A DNA stretch of 64,000 bases from JACCZX01 sp963710675 (lineage in GTDB: Bacteria > Pseudomonadota > Gammaproteobacteria > Burkholderiales > Burkholderiaceae_F): the NCBI GenBank assembly GCA_963710675.1, contig CAVQBE010000014.1, positions 1-64,000 of the forward strand, in the 5' to 3' direction. A program made the position numbers and the translations under genes. This document shows positions 53,627 through 62,308 of the stretch, one piece after another. The notes under the pieces are model-generated. The model saw only the letters and a list, made by a program, of their open reading frames with translations. It had not been told where the DNA came from and did no database searches. Positions within the stretch are counted from its first letter, which is position 1. Each line of letters opens with the position of its first letter.

Positions 53627-54106
53627 ATGAGCTCCAAAATCTTTCTAAAGATCGGCACCATCAAGGGCGAGTCGACCGACTCGAAGCACAAGGAGCAAAT
53701 CGAGGTATTCAGTTGGTCCTGGGGCGTCAGCAATGCGGCAACGGTGGGTTCGGGCGGTGGCAGCGCTGCCGGCCGGCCGAGTTTCAGCGACCTCAATTTC
53801 ACTCACCGTTATGACAGGGCGGCGCCGCTTCTGTGGCGCGCCTGTGCCGTCGGCCAGCACTTTCCCGAAGCTACTCTCGTTGGCACCAAGCAGGGCAAGG
53901 GGGCACAGGACTACCTCGTTTTGAAAATGAGCGACGTCCTTGTCACATCGGCCAGCGCGTCCGACTCCGCAGGCGGCGAAGCGATCGAGTCGGTCGGCTT
54001 GAAGTTCGCCAAGGTGGACGTCGAATACAAGCCGCAGAAGGCGGATGGCTCCTTCGACGCCAGCGTGCGCTTCAAGTACGACATCAAGACGAACAAGGAA
54101 TTCTGA
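53627..54106 (+). CDS. Hcp-family type VI secretion tube protein
   Basis: The 159-residue product opens MSSKIFLKIGTIKGESTDSK and HKEQIEVFSWSWGVSNAATV, the family's first strands with the E-V-xS-WSWG block. It continues FSDLNFTHRYDRAAPLLWRA, then GKGAQDYLVLKMSDVLVTSA and VGLKFAKVDVEYKP, closing RFKYDIKTNKEF. Hcp hexamers stack into the T6SS inner tube and carry effectors. The size is normal. GAGGGGACC precedes the ATG. No other T6SS structural gene is in the window; the two genes downstream are a methyltransferase and an AAA remnant. This may be an orphan hcp with cargo. Confidence 0.85.
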   Translation: MSSKIFLKIGTIKGESTDSKHKEQIEVFSWSWGVSNAATVGSGGGSAAGRPSFSDLNFTHRYDRAAPLLWRACAVGQHFPEATLVGTKQGKGAQDYLVLKMSDVLVTSASASDSAGGEAIESVGLKFAKVDVEYKPQKADGSFDASVRFKYDIKTNKEF

Positions 54107-54133
54107 GCTGGCGCGTTACGTTGCTCTCTGCTC

Positions 54134-55675
54134 GTGGCATTAGTGCAGGCGACGAAGTCCGCGGGGGTCACCGCCGACGAGGCTACAGCGCGCACGGCAT
54201 ACGACGAGGTGCCTTACCCGGGGCACTCACATGCCGAGACTCATCCGAGTCGAATCGCGGCTATTGCGCGACTGTTCGGAGTGGCAGCGCCCCGCGTAGC
54301 GACCGCGCGCATCCTGGAGATTGCCTGCGGCGATGGCAGTAACCTGGTGCCGATCGCCTACTCGTTGCCGCAGGCGCATTGCACCGGCTTCGACCTGGCG
54401 CCAAGCGCAATCGAGCGGGCTCACGCCCGCGCGTCCAGTCTGCAACTTCGCAACGTCGATCTCTTCGCGGGCGACATCGCCCGCGTTGGCGCGATCGGTC
54501 ACTTCGACTACATCGTTGCCCATGGTTTGTATTCCTGGGCACCCCCTTCACTGCGCGACGGCCTGCTGCGCCTCATTCATCGGTCGCTGTCGCCCAATGG
54601 GGTCGCCTTCGTCAGCTACAACACCTTTCCGGGATGGCACGTGGCCGGGATGGTGCGCGAGATGTTGCGTTATCACACGCGTGGAGCCGGCGACGCCGAG
54701 TCCAAAGTGTTGCAGGCCCGGGCACTACTCGACTTCCTGCGTGTAGCGCACAACGACAACGATCCCTATGGCCGATTGCTGGCGGCCGAAGCAGAACGAT
54801 TTGTGCGCCATTCATCGGCGCACATGTTTCACGACGACCTGGCCGAGGTGAACGATCCGGTGTACTTCGAGGAATTCGTCGCGCACGCCGCTCGATTCGA
54901 ACTCGTGCACGTGGCGGACGCGGACTTTGCGACGATGACGGCGAACGATCTCCCTGCCGAGGCGCGCGCGAAGCTGGAACAACTGCGCGGCGATCCAGTT
55001 ACCTTCGGTCAATATCTCGACTTCGTGCGGTGTCGGCGCTTCCGCGAATCGCTTCTGTGCCGGGCGGATGTGATTCCCTCCGCTGTTCCGCTTCCGGGTG
55101 CGGTGCGCGAACTGCTTGCAACCTCGGCCGCAACTGCTACAGCATCGCCCGTTGATCTCGCCGAAGGAGTCGAAGCCCAGTTCCATTGGGGCGATCGGGC
55201 GAGCCTGGTGAGCGACAGTTCGCTGGCAAAAGCGGCCATGGTGGCGCTGCGCGAGCAGTGGCCCAGGACCGTCGCCTTCGTGCCTCTGCTCGCTCGGGTT
55301 GGAGCCTTGCTGGGTCGCGCCCCGTCCAGCGACGACGCGGAGGCACTGCAAGACGTGCTGCTCGAGGCGTTCGGCATGCGCATGGTCGAACTTACTGCGG
55401 AGAACTGGCACTGTGCGACGGCGGTCAGTGAACGACCGCGGGCCAGCCGGATGGTTCGTCACGACGCCGCGGTTAACGACGTGCTGGTGGGCTTGAACCA
55501 TCGGCGCGTGCGCGTCGAGGACGACGACGCGCGACAGCTACTCGTCCTGTGTGACGGCGAACACACCGTGGACACGCTGCTCGCGGCGCTCGCGTCCCGG
55601 AAGCATGTTCTGGATCGCGAAGCTCTGCTGCAGCGCCTGCAGATGCTGGCCCAACTGGCACTCTTCGAAGCCTAG
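54134..55675 (+). CDS. SAM-dependent methyltransferase with methyltransferase regulatory domain (PKMT-like)
   Basis: The 513-residue protein starts (GTG) with TAYDEVPYPGHSHAETHPSR, typical of this class, followed by motif I ATARILEIACGDGSNLVPIA, CTGFDLAPSAIERAHARA and HFDYIVAHGLYSWAPPSLRD. The middle (about 210-310) corresponds to the methyltransferase regulatory domain (SSAHMFHDDLAEVNDPVYFE, FVRCRRFRESLLCR). The C-terminal ~150 residues include ASRMVRHDAAVNDVLVGLNH and LLVLCDGEHTVDTLLAAL. The same architecture occurs in rickettsial protein lysine methyltransferases. It follows hcp by 27 bases, suggesting cotranscription. Substrate unknown. Confidence 0.8.
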   Translation: MALVQATKSAGVTADEATARTAYDEVPYPGHSHAETHPSRIAAIARLFGVAAPRVATARILEIACGDGSNLVPIAYSLPQAHCTGFDLAPSAIERAHARASSLQLRNVDLFAGDIARVGAIGHFDYIVAHGLYSWAPPSLRDGLLRLIHRSLSPNGVAFVSYNTFPGWHVAGMVREMLRYHTRGAGDAESKVLQARALLDFLRVAHNDNDPYGRLLAAEAERFVRHSSAHMFHDDLAEVNDPVYFEEFVAHAARFELVHVADADFATMTANDLPAEARAKLEQLRGDPVTFGQYLDFVRCRRFRESLLCRADVIPSAVPLPGAVRELLATSAATATASPVDLAEGVEAQFHWGDRASLVSDSSLAKAAMVALREQWPRTVAFVPLLARVGALLGRAPSSDDAEALQDVLLEAFGMRMVELTAENWHCATAVSERPRASRMVRHDAAVNDVLVGLNHRRVRVEDDDARQLLVLCDGEHTVDTLLAALASRKHVLDREALLQRLQMLAQLALFEA

Positions 55676-55742
55676 TCGCAACAGGCTGATGCCGGGCGGC
55701 CCGCGTGCACGCTGCAAATGAGACTACGCTAGCGTCGTCAGC

Positions 55743-56768
55743 GTGCACACCGGCCCTATGGAAACCATCACACTGCCCGATCTCGAGAGCGCCGCCGATA
55801 TTGAGATCGTGAGCGAGAACGTGCTCGCAGCGGGCGCCATTTACTCCGCCTATCTGCTGGAGGAGGCGCGCATCTTCCAGGTAGTGGAGCGTATTGCGGA
55901 GCTGTTCGGCCAGGGGATGTTGCCGCTCGGGCGGGGCCGGGCGGCGAACGCGCTGCGCCGCTACTGGCGTAGTGGCAATTTGTCCGAGCGCGAACGCCGT
56001 GAACTCTATGCGCGCGTTCTCGGGTTACCCGGCGGCGTGGACGTCGTCCTACCTAACCGAGAGTTTCCGGCGCTGTGGCTGCGCTTTGTCGACAGTGTCG
56101 TGGTACACGCGCGCAAGAACAAGGCATCGGGGCTGGTGCAGCCGCCTTCGGCAAACAACGCCGGCTTGCGCCAGGCGGCGCGCGATCTGGCAGCCAATGC
56201 TTCAGCCTACGGCGGCGGGGCTGCCAAGACCGACGCGCGGCGATTGGTGGCGCACGCGCGGCAGCTGTTCGAGATTCTCAACGACAGCGAAGTGCAACAG
56301 GCTTTCGGTGTACGCGATGCGTGGCAGGTGATACAGCGCGTCAGCCGCGACCTCGGCGGCGCGCGCAACGTGGCGCGCTATCACAAGCAGGCGGAAGCAG
56401 CGCGACAGATCTTCGTCTGGCTGGCGGACTACACGGCCGGTGTGCACACGAAGGACGACACCCAGGTCGTCGGCGCAGCCGAGCAATGGCTCGGTACGGC
56501 GGACGTGATGCGCATCGATCTCGCAGCTGTGACGAGCAAGTACATCGGCGAAACCGAGAAGAACTTGTCAGCGCTCTTCAACGCTGCCGAGAAGGCCGGT
56601 GCGGTGCTGTTGTTCGACGAAGGCGATGCGCTGTTCGGCAAGCGGACGGAGGTCAAGGATTCGCACGACCGCTACGCGAACATCGATATCGCGGCGCTGC
56701 TTAAGCGAATCGAGGGTTACGTCGGCCTCGTGGTCGTGACGTCAAGCCGCGATGAAGACGAGCCCTGA
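55743..56768 (+). CDS. Protein with a partial AAA ATPase domain lacking Walker A
   Basis: The 341-residue product has a helical N-terminal region (ENVLAAGAIYSAYLLEEARI, MLPLGRGRAANALRRYW, LYARVLGLPGGVDVVLPNRE) of a type I know only from uncharacterised proteins. It then runs ARYHKQAEAARQIFVWLADY straight into RIDLAAVTSKYIGETEKNLS, LFNAAEKAGAVLLFDEGDAL (Walker B with DEGD) and FGKRTEVKDSHDRYANIDIA, a typical AAA module. The P-loop that should precede the AAA segment is missing, and so are sensor 2 and everything after VVVTSSRDEDEP. It is therefore probably inactive in ATP hydrolysis. Start may be GTG 55,743 or ATG 55,758. Confidence 0.65.
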   Translation: MHTGPMETITLPDLESAADIEIVSENVLAAGAIYSAYLLEEARIFQVVERIAELFGQGMLPLGRGRAANALRRYWRSGNLSERERRELYARVLGLPGGVDVVLPNREFPALWLRFVDSVVVHARKNKASGLVQPPSANNAGLRQAARDLAANASAYGGGAAKTDARRLVAHARQLFEILNDSEVQQAFGVRDAWQVIQRVSRDLGGARNVARYHKQAEAARQIFVWLADYTAGVHTKDDTQVVGAAEQWLGTADVMRIDLAAVTSKYIGETEKNLSALFNAAEKAGAVLLFDEGDALFGKRTEVKDSHDRYANIDIAALLKRIEGYVGLVVVTSSRDEDEP

Positions 56769-56825
56769 CCATCTTTCGTCATCATCACGCCGATCACGCT
56801 TTCTACCTGCCGCAGCTTCCTGCGC

Positions 56826-57944
56826 TTAACGGCGATGGTTCTGCCGGGTGCCGATAACCGCTGTGGCGATATCCGTGAAGACCTTCGCTGCGGCCGCTTG
56901 CTCTGCGGCGATCCGGTTTCTCTCGGCTTGCGCCAATGCGATTTGCCTGGCCTCCTCGTTTCGTTTGCGCTGTTCTTCGGCCAGCTGCGCTGAGCGCTCC
57001 GCCTCCTCACGCGTGCGTCTTTCCTCCGCGTCTTTCCTTGCCATTGCACTCCTCTTGGCAGCGGCCTCTGCCGCGGCTCTTGCAGCGGCGGCTTTTGCAG
57101 CGGCGGCGGCTTTTTCAGTCGCAGCTTTTTCAGCAGCGGCTTTTTCAGCAGCGGCCTTGGCGGCCTCTATCTGAGCGGCTGTGGGATCGAGCTTGTGGGG
57201 TTCGTCTGCGACTTTTAATGCCGGCTTGGGAATAACAGGTTGCGTGACGGCCGCGCTGTTGGGCGTGCGCTGGGCAGCCGCTGTGGCCGGTGGAATTTGC
57301 ACCGCTGCCAACGCACGGTCTTGCGCATCGGAAGGATTCTGCAAGAGGTGGTAACCGAATATCGAGACGCCGCTCATGATCACCGCGGTTCCCGCCGTCA
57401 CCCACAGCGAACGGCTGGCACGGCGCGAACCCGGCATCAGGAGTTCGGTGGCCGGCTCCGGTGCAAGTGTGGCAGGCGCGGGCGTTTCGAGGTAAGGCCT
57501 GAGGTCTTCAATCAGCAACTTCACGTCCGAATCCCAGCGAGCGTGCGTGAGTTCGGTGCCGTTGCGAAACGCAAGGTTTCTCAGCACGTCCGGCAGGTCT
57601 TGCTCGGTTGGCATAACAGCATCCTGAACCAGCACCGGCACGACCGGAATGTCACGAGAAAGTGCTGCCGCGGTCTCGAGCCGCACGAAATCGTTCGCAT
57701 CATCCAGACGCCGCTTGCCTTTGCTGTCCGTCACGCTCAGCCAGCGTTTGCCGATGATGACCAGCAATACACCGCACGATGCGACGTGCTCGTCGATGAT
57801 GCGTCGAAAATCCATCCCCTTCTTGATGCCCGCCACATCCATGAAGACAGCGTCGCGGCCAAAGTGCGCAGTCAGGTCATCAAACAGGCGTCCCGCCTGT
57901 CCTTCGGCATCCTCCCGGCGATAGCTGATAAAAATCCCGCGCAT
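56826..57944 (-). CDS. TIR-domain membrane protein with Ala-rich coiled coil
   Basis: The 372-residue protein starts with a TIR domain (1-~150): RGIFISYRREDAEGQAGRLF, FGRDAVFMDVAGIKKGMDFR, CGVLLVIIGKRWLSVTDSKG and VPVLVQDAVMPTEQDLPD. A single membrane helix (SLWVTAGTAVIMSGVSIFGY) follows. The rest is a charged Ala/Glu/Lys/Arg repeat region (EAAKAAAEKAAAEKAATEKA, EERRTREEAERSAQLAEEQR) predicted to be a long coiled coil, likely in the periplasm. Bacterial TIR domains often cleave NAD+ or act in signalling and defence; the membrane and coiled-coil arrangement here is not a standard defence architecture. It converges on the AAA remnant. Confidence 0.8.
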   Translation of the reverse strand: MRGIFISYRREDAEGQAGRLFDDLTAHFGRDAVFMDVAGIKKGMDFRRIIDEHVASCGVLLVIIGKRWLSVTDSKGKRRLDDANDFVRLETAAALSRDIPVVPVLVQDAVMPTEQDLPDVLRNLAFRNGTELTHARWDSDVKLLIEDLRPYLETPAPATLAPEPATELLMPGSRRASRSLWVTAGTAVIMSGVSIFGYHLLQNPSDAQDRALAAVQIPPATAAAQRTPNSAAVTQPVIPKPALKVADEPHKLDPTAAQIEAAKAAAEKAAAEKAATEKAAAAAKAAAARAAAEAAAKRSAMARKDAEERRTREEAERSAQLAEEQRKRNEEARQIALAQAERNRIAAEQAAAAKVFTDIATAVIGTRQNHRR

Positions 57945-58135
57945 GATGGGGCTCTATAGAAAGACTTGGCGTATCAGACGCCGACTGGTCAAGTGCCGCA
58001 ATGGGCAAATGTTCGAGATTGCCGGTGGAATATTCGCGCGCGCCTGGCCGTGGGCTCCGCTTGACAGCGCCCGCCTCGCGTTAAAACGCTGTGATCAAGT
58101 TTCGAAGCCGGAACAGCCCCGGCCCGTTTTGCAGC

Positions 58136-58579
58136 TCAAGCCGGCATCGACTGCGGCTGGCGCGACTCCGCGCGCCATGCGGATAGAGTCCACAGAAAAC
58201 TCCCGAAGTCCTGCACGGCAAAGAGCAATGCCAGCGGTCCGGGGATGATCCCCAGGTACCAGAGCACCGCCATGACCGGCGGGACCAACGGGCGGTCAAG
58301 CAACGAGGCGAAGACAAATCCTTCGGCGTTGAGGCGCCCGCTAACGATATAGAGCATGCCGACGCCGCCGACGAGCAGTGCGACGAGCCTCAAGTAATTG
58401 GCGCCTTGCGGCACGAGTGCGGGCAGGTGCAGCAACTCGGCCGCGAAGTGCGGTGCCAGCATCAGGATCACCGACTCGGCGAATATCAGCCAACCGAACA
58501 CTTCGACGCTCTTGGCGGCACGCGTCTGTCCCACAGGATGCAGCAGTCGTTGAAACATTTCGATCAGCGAAGGATTCAT
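58136..58579 (-). CDS. Membrane protein of unknown function
   Basis: The 147-residue product has four hydrophobic helices: VEVFGWLIFAESVILMLAPH, ANYLRLVALLVGGVGMLYIV, PLVPPVMAVLWYLGIIPGPL and LALLFAVQDFGSFLWTLSAW. The layout resembles small four-helix proteins such as DUF4345 and related families. The start is the ATG at 58,579; a weak purine tract precedes it. It is upstream of nothing on its strand within 100 bases except the small exported gene at 58,611. Confidence 0.65.
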   Translation of the reverse strand: MNPSLIEMFQRLLHPVGQTRAAKSVEVFGWLIFAESVILMLAPHFAAELLHLPALVPQGANYLRLVALLVGGVGMLYIVSGRLNAEGFVFASLLDRPLVPPVMAVLWYLGIIPGPLALLFAVQDFGSFLWTLSAWRAESRQPQSMPA

Positions 58580-58610
58580 TTCACTAACTCGTCACCTTGT
58601 CGTTAGTCTT

Positions 58611-58778
58611 CTATTTCTTCGGCGCAACAGCCGGAGCATTGCCGACGTTGAAAGCCTTGAACCAGGCTTCGGCATTCGCGCGAATCGTTGCCGCGTCGTC
58701 AGCCGCCAGTGCAACCGGTGCCGCTGCAAACCAGAACACACCGGCGGCAAGCAATGCAATCTTTTTCGAAACTTTCAT
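58611..58778 (-). CDS. Small exported protein, probably a truncated SnoaL-like protein
   Basis: The 55-residue precursor reads MKVSKKIALLAAGVFWFAAA then PVALAADDAATIRANAEAWF and KAFNVGNAPAVAPKK. GGGGAGGGATCG is a strong ribosome-binding site. The mature part matches only the first helix of SnoaL/DUF4440-type proteins (IxxxxxAWxxAFNxGDAxAVA), which normally continue for ~110 residues. The stop comes right after that helix, so it is either a genuine short protein or a truncated gene. Confidence 0.55.
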   Translation of the reverse strand: MKVSKKIALLAAGVFWFAAAPVALAADDAATIRANAEAWFKAFNVGNAPAVAPKK

Positions 58779-58841
58779 CGATCCCTCCCCAAAATTGTCC
58801 AGCTGCCGCCCGCTGCAGCCATGGTGTGCCGTTTCGCGCGG

Positions 58842-59390
58842 TTAGTCGAGTATGTTCTTGTGGATGTAGTCGGAGATGGTGTTGTAGTAAACCTTGAAGA
58901 AGAACGTGCTCGGCGTCCTATATTCAGCCAGTGTCGGCACCGCATAGTTGGTGCGCTCCAGCTCCATCTTTCCCTTGTCGTTGTCGTAGAACAGAGTCGC
59001 AGGTATTTGCTTGACGCCATAACTCTTTTGTAAGTGCTGCAGCGTCTTCTTGCCTACCTGCGCGCTGTCGCTGGCGCGATACGCATAGAAAGTGATCTTG
59101 CTGCTGAAGTCCGTGGCTAAATACCGACCCAGCGTTGCGAGAAGACGGGACTTCTCGTCTTTGTCGGCATAGAACACGACAATGACCGGTCGTGTTCCGG
59201 TGTCGACCTTCTGCAGATAGTCCGAGTCTGAGATGTCTATGAACGACGTGCCGTGCAAGATCTGATGGACCGGCTGCTGCGCGATACGACGCACCTCGCT
59301 CATATCGATTTCCACAGCGCGCGCGAAGGGTGCGGCGAGACAGCCCGCGATGAGCACGATGGTGCTTGTCCACGCAATCATTGGCGACAT
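58842..59390 (-). CDS. Exported thioredoxin-fold protein without CxxC
   Basis: The 182-residue precursor has a signal peptide (STIVLIAGCLAAPFARAVEI). The thioredoxin plan is visible: DSDYLQKVDTGTRPVIVVFY followed by ADKDEKSR where the CxxC motif would lie, ITFYAYRASDSAQVGKKTLQ, and the cis-Pro strand VKQIPATLFYDNDKGK. Redox cysteines are absent, so it is likely a binding or scaffolding variant. Gene order and spacing with the SnoaL-like and membrane genes (same strand) suggest a loose group. Confidence 0.65.
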   Translation of the reverse strand: MSPMIAWTSTIVLIAGCLAAPFARAVEIDMSEVRRIAQQPVHQILHGTSFIDISDSDYLQKVDTGTRPVIVVFYADKDEKSRLLATLGRYLATDFSSKITFYAYRASDSAQVGKKTLQHLQKSYGVKQIPATLFYDNDKGKMELERTNYAVPTLAEYRTPSTFFFKVYYNTISDYIHKNILD

Positions 59391-59420
59391 ATGGCACGGG
59401 AAACGGTCATAGTGTATTGC

Positions 59421-60098
59421 TCAGTCTCTTGCAATGACGCGAACGACGGTTTCCTTGTAGTTGCGAAAGCCCATCCGCTCGTAGAGTCTGCGCGCGCCGG
59501 TGTTGTCGTGCATTACGTGCAGGAACGGCGTTTCATTGCGCAGCATCTCGCGCCGAATCAGCTTGAGCATCAGTCGCTTTGCCAGGCCACGGCCCTGAAA
59601 CTCAGGCTGCGTGCAGACGCCACTGATCTCTCGCAGCATGCCGGCATGCGACCGCTCGCCTGCCATCGCAATCAACCTTCCGCCATCGAAGACACCAAAA
59701 TATTCGCCTAGCTCGATCGTGCGCACGCCGAACGGACCGGGATGCGTGAGCTCGGCGAGTTCGAGCGCTTGCGGTGCGTGCTTCGCGTTCAGCGGCACCG
59801 CGTCCGGTGCTTCGTCCGCCGGCGGCACGTCGGCTTCCCAGATCATCTTCAGCATGGTCGTCTCGACTTTGATTTGCCAGCCTGCGGGAGCAGCGCCGGT
59901 CCAACCCTCCGTGTAAAAGTGTTCACCCGGCTCGCAGAACGCTGCGAGTGCGGATAGGTCGGGTTGGAATTGATCGGCGAAGGCGACAATCGGCGAGAAG
60001 CCGGGCGCGTAGCGGCGTGCCGAATGATTGCCCGCAGCGAACTTGGCCTGCGGCCCGGACAGCGCATGCCAGAAGATGTTGTCAAGCAGGTGCTTCAT
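59421..60098 (-). CDS. GNAT-family acetyltransferase (FR47-like)
   Basis: The 225-residue product ends in a typical GNAT domain: PFGVRTIELGEYFGVFDGGR, LIAMAGERSHAGMLREISGV, CTQPEFQGRGLAKRLMLKLI (motif A, Q-GRGLA) and RNETPFLHVMHDNTGARRLY then ERMGFR. The N-terminal half is another, diverged lobe (FWHALSGPQAKFAAGNHSAR). Acetyl-CoA-dependent N-acetylation; substrate unknown. Cytoplasmic. Confidence 0.85.
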   Translation of the reverse strand: MKHLLDNIFWHALSGPQAKFAAGNHSARRYAPGFSPIVAFADQFQPDLSALAAFCEPGEHFYTEGWTGAAPAGWQIKVETTMLKMIWEADVPPADEAPDAVPLNAKHAPQALELAELTHPGPFGVRTIELGEYFGVFDGGRLIAMAGERSHAGMLREISGVCTQPEFQGRGLAKRLMLKLIRREMLRNETPFLHVMHDNTGARRLYERMGFRNYKETVVRVIARD

Positions 60099-60127
60099 TG
60101 TTGCGAAATGTACTTAGAGTGCGCTCC

Positions 60128-60544
60128 ATGACCGAACGTCGGCAGCGCTTGCTGGGTGCCCTGTTATCAACCGTGGCCGGGGTGCTGACGGCCGCGATGA
60201 TTTACCTGCGCCCGGAAGGGCTGCACGTTCCAGCGTGGGTGGCGTATGTGGCGTGTGCAGCATTCGTGTTCGCCGGCCTCACCATCATCGCGCATGAGTT
60301 CGCACTTCGTCGCATGTATGCATGGCTGGTTGTTGCATGCGTAGCGTCATTGCTGGTACCTGGAGCATGGGTTGCATTCGGCCCGGGTATGCGCGAATGT
60401 TCAGTGAGCGGCCCGTTCCTCAGCGGTATCGGCACGGACCTGGTGTGTCGCGGCGCGTTCGGGCTTGGTGCAGCCATCGTGGCCGCGCTGTTGGTCCGGA
60501 TTGTGTGGTGGGCGCTTCGCGAACGATCAGGCAAAGGGCCATGA
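60128..60544 (+). CDS. Membrane protein of unknown function
   Basis: From ATG 60,128 the 138-residue product has four hydrophobic helices: LLGALLSTVAGVLTAAMIYL, VPAWVAYVACAAFVFAGLTI, RMYAWLVVACVASLLVPGAW and RGAFGLGAAIVAALLVRIVW, with two Cys between the last helices (RECSVSGPFL, DLVCRGAFG). No domain recognised. Convergent with the LysR regulator. Confidence 0.6.
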   Translation: MTERRQRLLGALLSTVAGVLTAAMIYLRPEGLHVPAWVAYVACAAFVFAGLTIIAHEFALRRMYAWLVVACVASLLVPGAWVAFGPGMRECSVSGPFLSGIGTDLVCRGAFGLGAAIVAALLVRIVWWALRERSGKGP

Positions 60545-60576
60545 ACGTGTCATGACTGGCTTGCCCTTCTTTCTTA

Positions 60577-61581
60577 CTAAGTTTGCCGTCTTCCAGAAAT
60601 GCTGCGTGGCCTGCGAGCTGACGTACGCGGTCCGCGTCGGGCGGTGACCGGTGCCGGCGCAAGCTCTGCATCCCTTCTCACTTCACTTCGCAGCCAGTCG
60701 ACGAACATGTCGACCGCATCGCGCCCGGCAACGTCGGCGCGGCGGATGATGTAGAAAACGCCGAGTAGCGCCACTGCCTGCATCCCGAATGGAATGCACA
60801 AGGCCTTCTGATGCAAATGTTGGGCTGTGTGGGGCAGCACTGCGATTCCGACGCCGCCGTGGTCTACCGCCGCTGACACGAGTTGGTCGTATTGCGGAAA
60901 TTGCAACGTACTCGCAGGTTTCACATGCGGGATCTTTGCCTTCTCGAACCAAAAGTCCCATAAGGACAACCGCCGGCCGTCGCGCATGCTCTCGTAGTCG
61001 AGTCTGACGTGATGCGCCAAGTCGGCAGGTGTCTTGATCGGATGCAGCTTGTCGTTAGCAAGCGCCGGCGAACAAGCCGGATAGATCTTGCAGTCGAAAA
61101 CAGGTTCACTGTCGGGAACGTCAGCGCCTGCCAATACAAAACGTATGGCAATGTCGAGCTGGTCGCGCTCGAGATTGGGCTTGTCGTTGCTCGCCACCAC
61201 CCGCACGTCGATGCCGGGATGCGCGCGATTGAAGCGCAGTAGACGAGGTACCAGCCACAGCGATGCAAGCCCGGTCGTCGTGGTGACCGTCACAACCTTG
61301 CTGGCTCCCGCAATACGCTCGACCACGGTGTCCAGCTGCGTAAGCGTCTCGTCAGCAGCGCGGTACAACTCTTCGCCGGCGGGAGTCAGTTGCAGCGTGC
61401 GGTTCACGCGCCGAAAGAGCGGCTGACCCACTTGTTCTTCGAGCGTTTTGATCTCGCGGCTAATGGCCGATTGGGTGACGAACAGGTCCTGCGCCGCGCG
61501 AGTAAAGCTCAGATAGCGCGCCGCTGAGCGAAATCCGCGCAGCAAGTCGAGCGACAGGCGCGGCGCCCTTTTTCTATTCAT
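60577..61581 (-). CDS. LysR-family transcriptional regulator (GcvA-like)
   Basis: The 334-residue protein has the LysR winged HTH (LSLDLLRGFRSAARYLSFTR, AAQDLFVTQSAISREIKTLE, EQVGQPLFRRVNRTLQLTPA) and the effector domain (VVTVTTTTGLASLWLVPRLL, FNRAHPGIDVRVVASNDKPN, DLDYESMRDG-like region, VDHGGVGIAVLPHTAQ). The SLWLVPRLLRFNRAHPGIDV pattern is typical of GcvA-type members. A basic, Arg/Ser-rich tail of ~20 residues follows. It is divergent from the exported protein gene at 61,711, its probable target. Confidence 0.9.
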   Translation of the reverse strand: MNRKRAPRLSLDLLRGFRSAARYLSFTRAAQDLFVTQSAISREIKTLEEQVGQPLFRRVNRTLQLTPAGEELYRAADETLTQLDTVVERIAGASKVVTVTTTTGLASLWLVPRLLRFNRAHPGIDVRVVASNDKPNLERDQLDIAIRFVLAGADVPDSEPVFDCKIYPACSPALANDKLHPIKTPADLAHHVRLDYESMRDGRRLSLWDFWFEKAKIPHVKPASTLQFPQYDQLVSAAVDHGGVGIAVLPHTAQHLHQKALCIPFGMQAVALLGVFYIIRRADVAGRDAVDMFVDWLRSEVRRDAELAPAPVTARRGPRTSARRPRSISGRRQT

Positions 61582-61710
61582 TCGTTCTGCTCATGCCTGC
61601 GATGAAAAAGCATCGTTTGAGTTGTATGGCAAGCGGCGCGAACAATGCGCTCACATTAGATCATCGTTGCATCCACATGGGGTGGTTGCGGATGGTCGAG
61701 GGAGAACGAG

Positions 61711-62143
61711 ATGAAGAACGAACTCGAGTGTTCGCCGCGCCATCCAGCTCGTAGCCGCAACAACAGCGGTGTGGCTCGCCACCACAGGGGCCGTTGCAGC
61801 GCAGGTGCCGGTTGTCAGCGTCGCGGTCTTTGCCGACCACTACGCGCTAGGTGGACGGCACATCGATGATCTCGATAGGCTCGAAGATGCCATTGCACAG
61901 ATGCGCCCACGTGGAGTGCGGCTTGAAGCCTGCGGCGAAGGCGCCTCGCGCGCGCTGCGCGCGGCCACGCACCGCTTTCGCAACCTCTATTTGGACTTGC
62001 GTACAGCCGCGATTAATGACGCGGCATGCCAGTCGGCATCAGTAGCTCGCGCCGTTCCGGTCAGTCAACGCTTCGGGCAACCGCCGTTCGGCATCTACGA
62101 CGAAGCAGTCGATCGGTGGTGGAGCACGTTGAGCATGCCCTGA
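61711..62143 (+). CDS. Exported hypothetical protein, likely frameshift in the signal peptide
   Basis: ATG 61,711 with GAGGGAGAACGAG upstream starts a frame (MKNELECSPRHP) that needs one base shift near 61,735 to join RRAIQLVAATTAVWLATTGA and VAAQVPVVSVAVFADHYALG. The mature part continues DLDRLEDAIAQMRPRGVRLE, ACGEGASRALRAATHRFRNL and QRFGQPPFGIYDEAVDRWWS. Without the shift a GTG at 61,769 would give 124 codons. Two Cys are present (EACGEG, DAACQS). No family recognised; divergently placed from the LysR gene. Confidence 0.5.
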
Positions 62144-62308
62144 TCCCTTGCTCGCAACGCAGCCGTGTGGTCCGCGGCTGCGTTGGCTGCTGCGCGACGG
62201 CGACCAGGCGATGACATCGTCGGGTTAGGTCTGACTGCGGTACGCCGGCGTATGTTTCGATCTTGTTCACACTGAGTGGTAAGACCGAATTGATAACCGG
62301 TTCGACCC

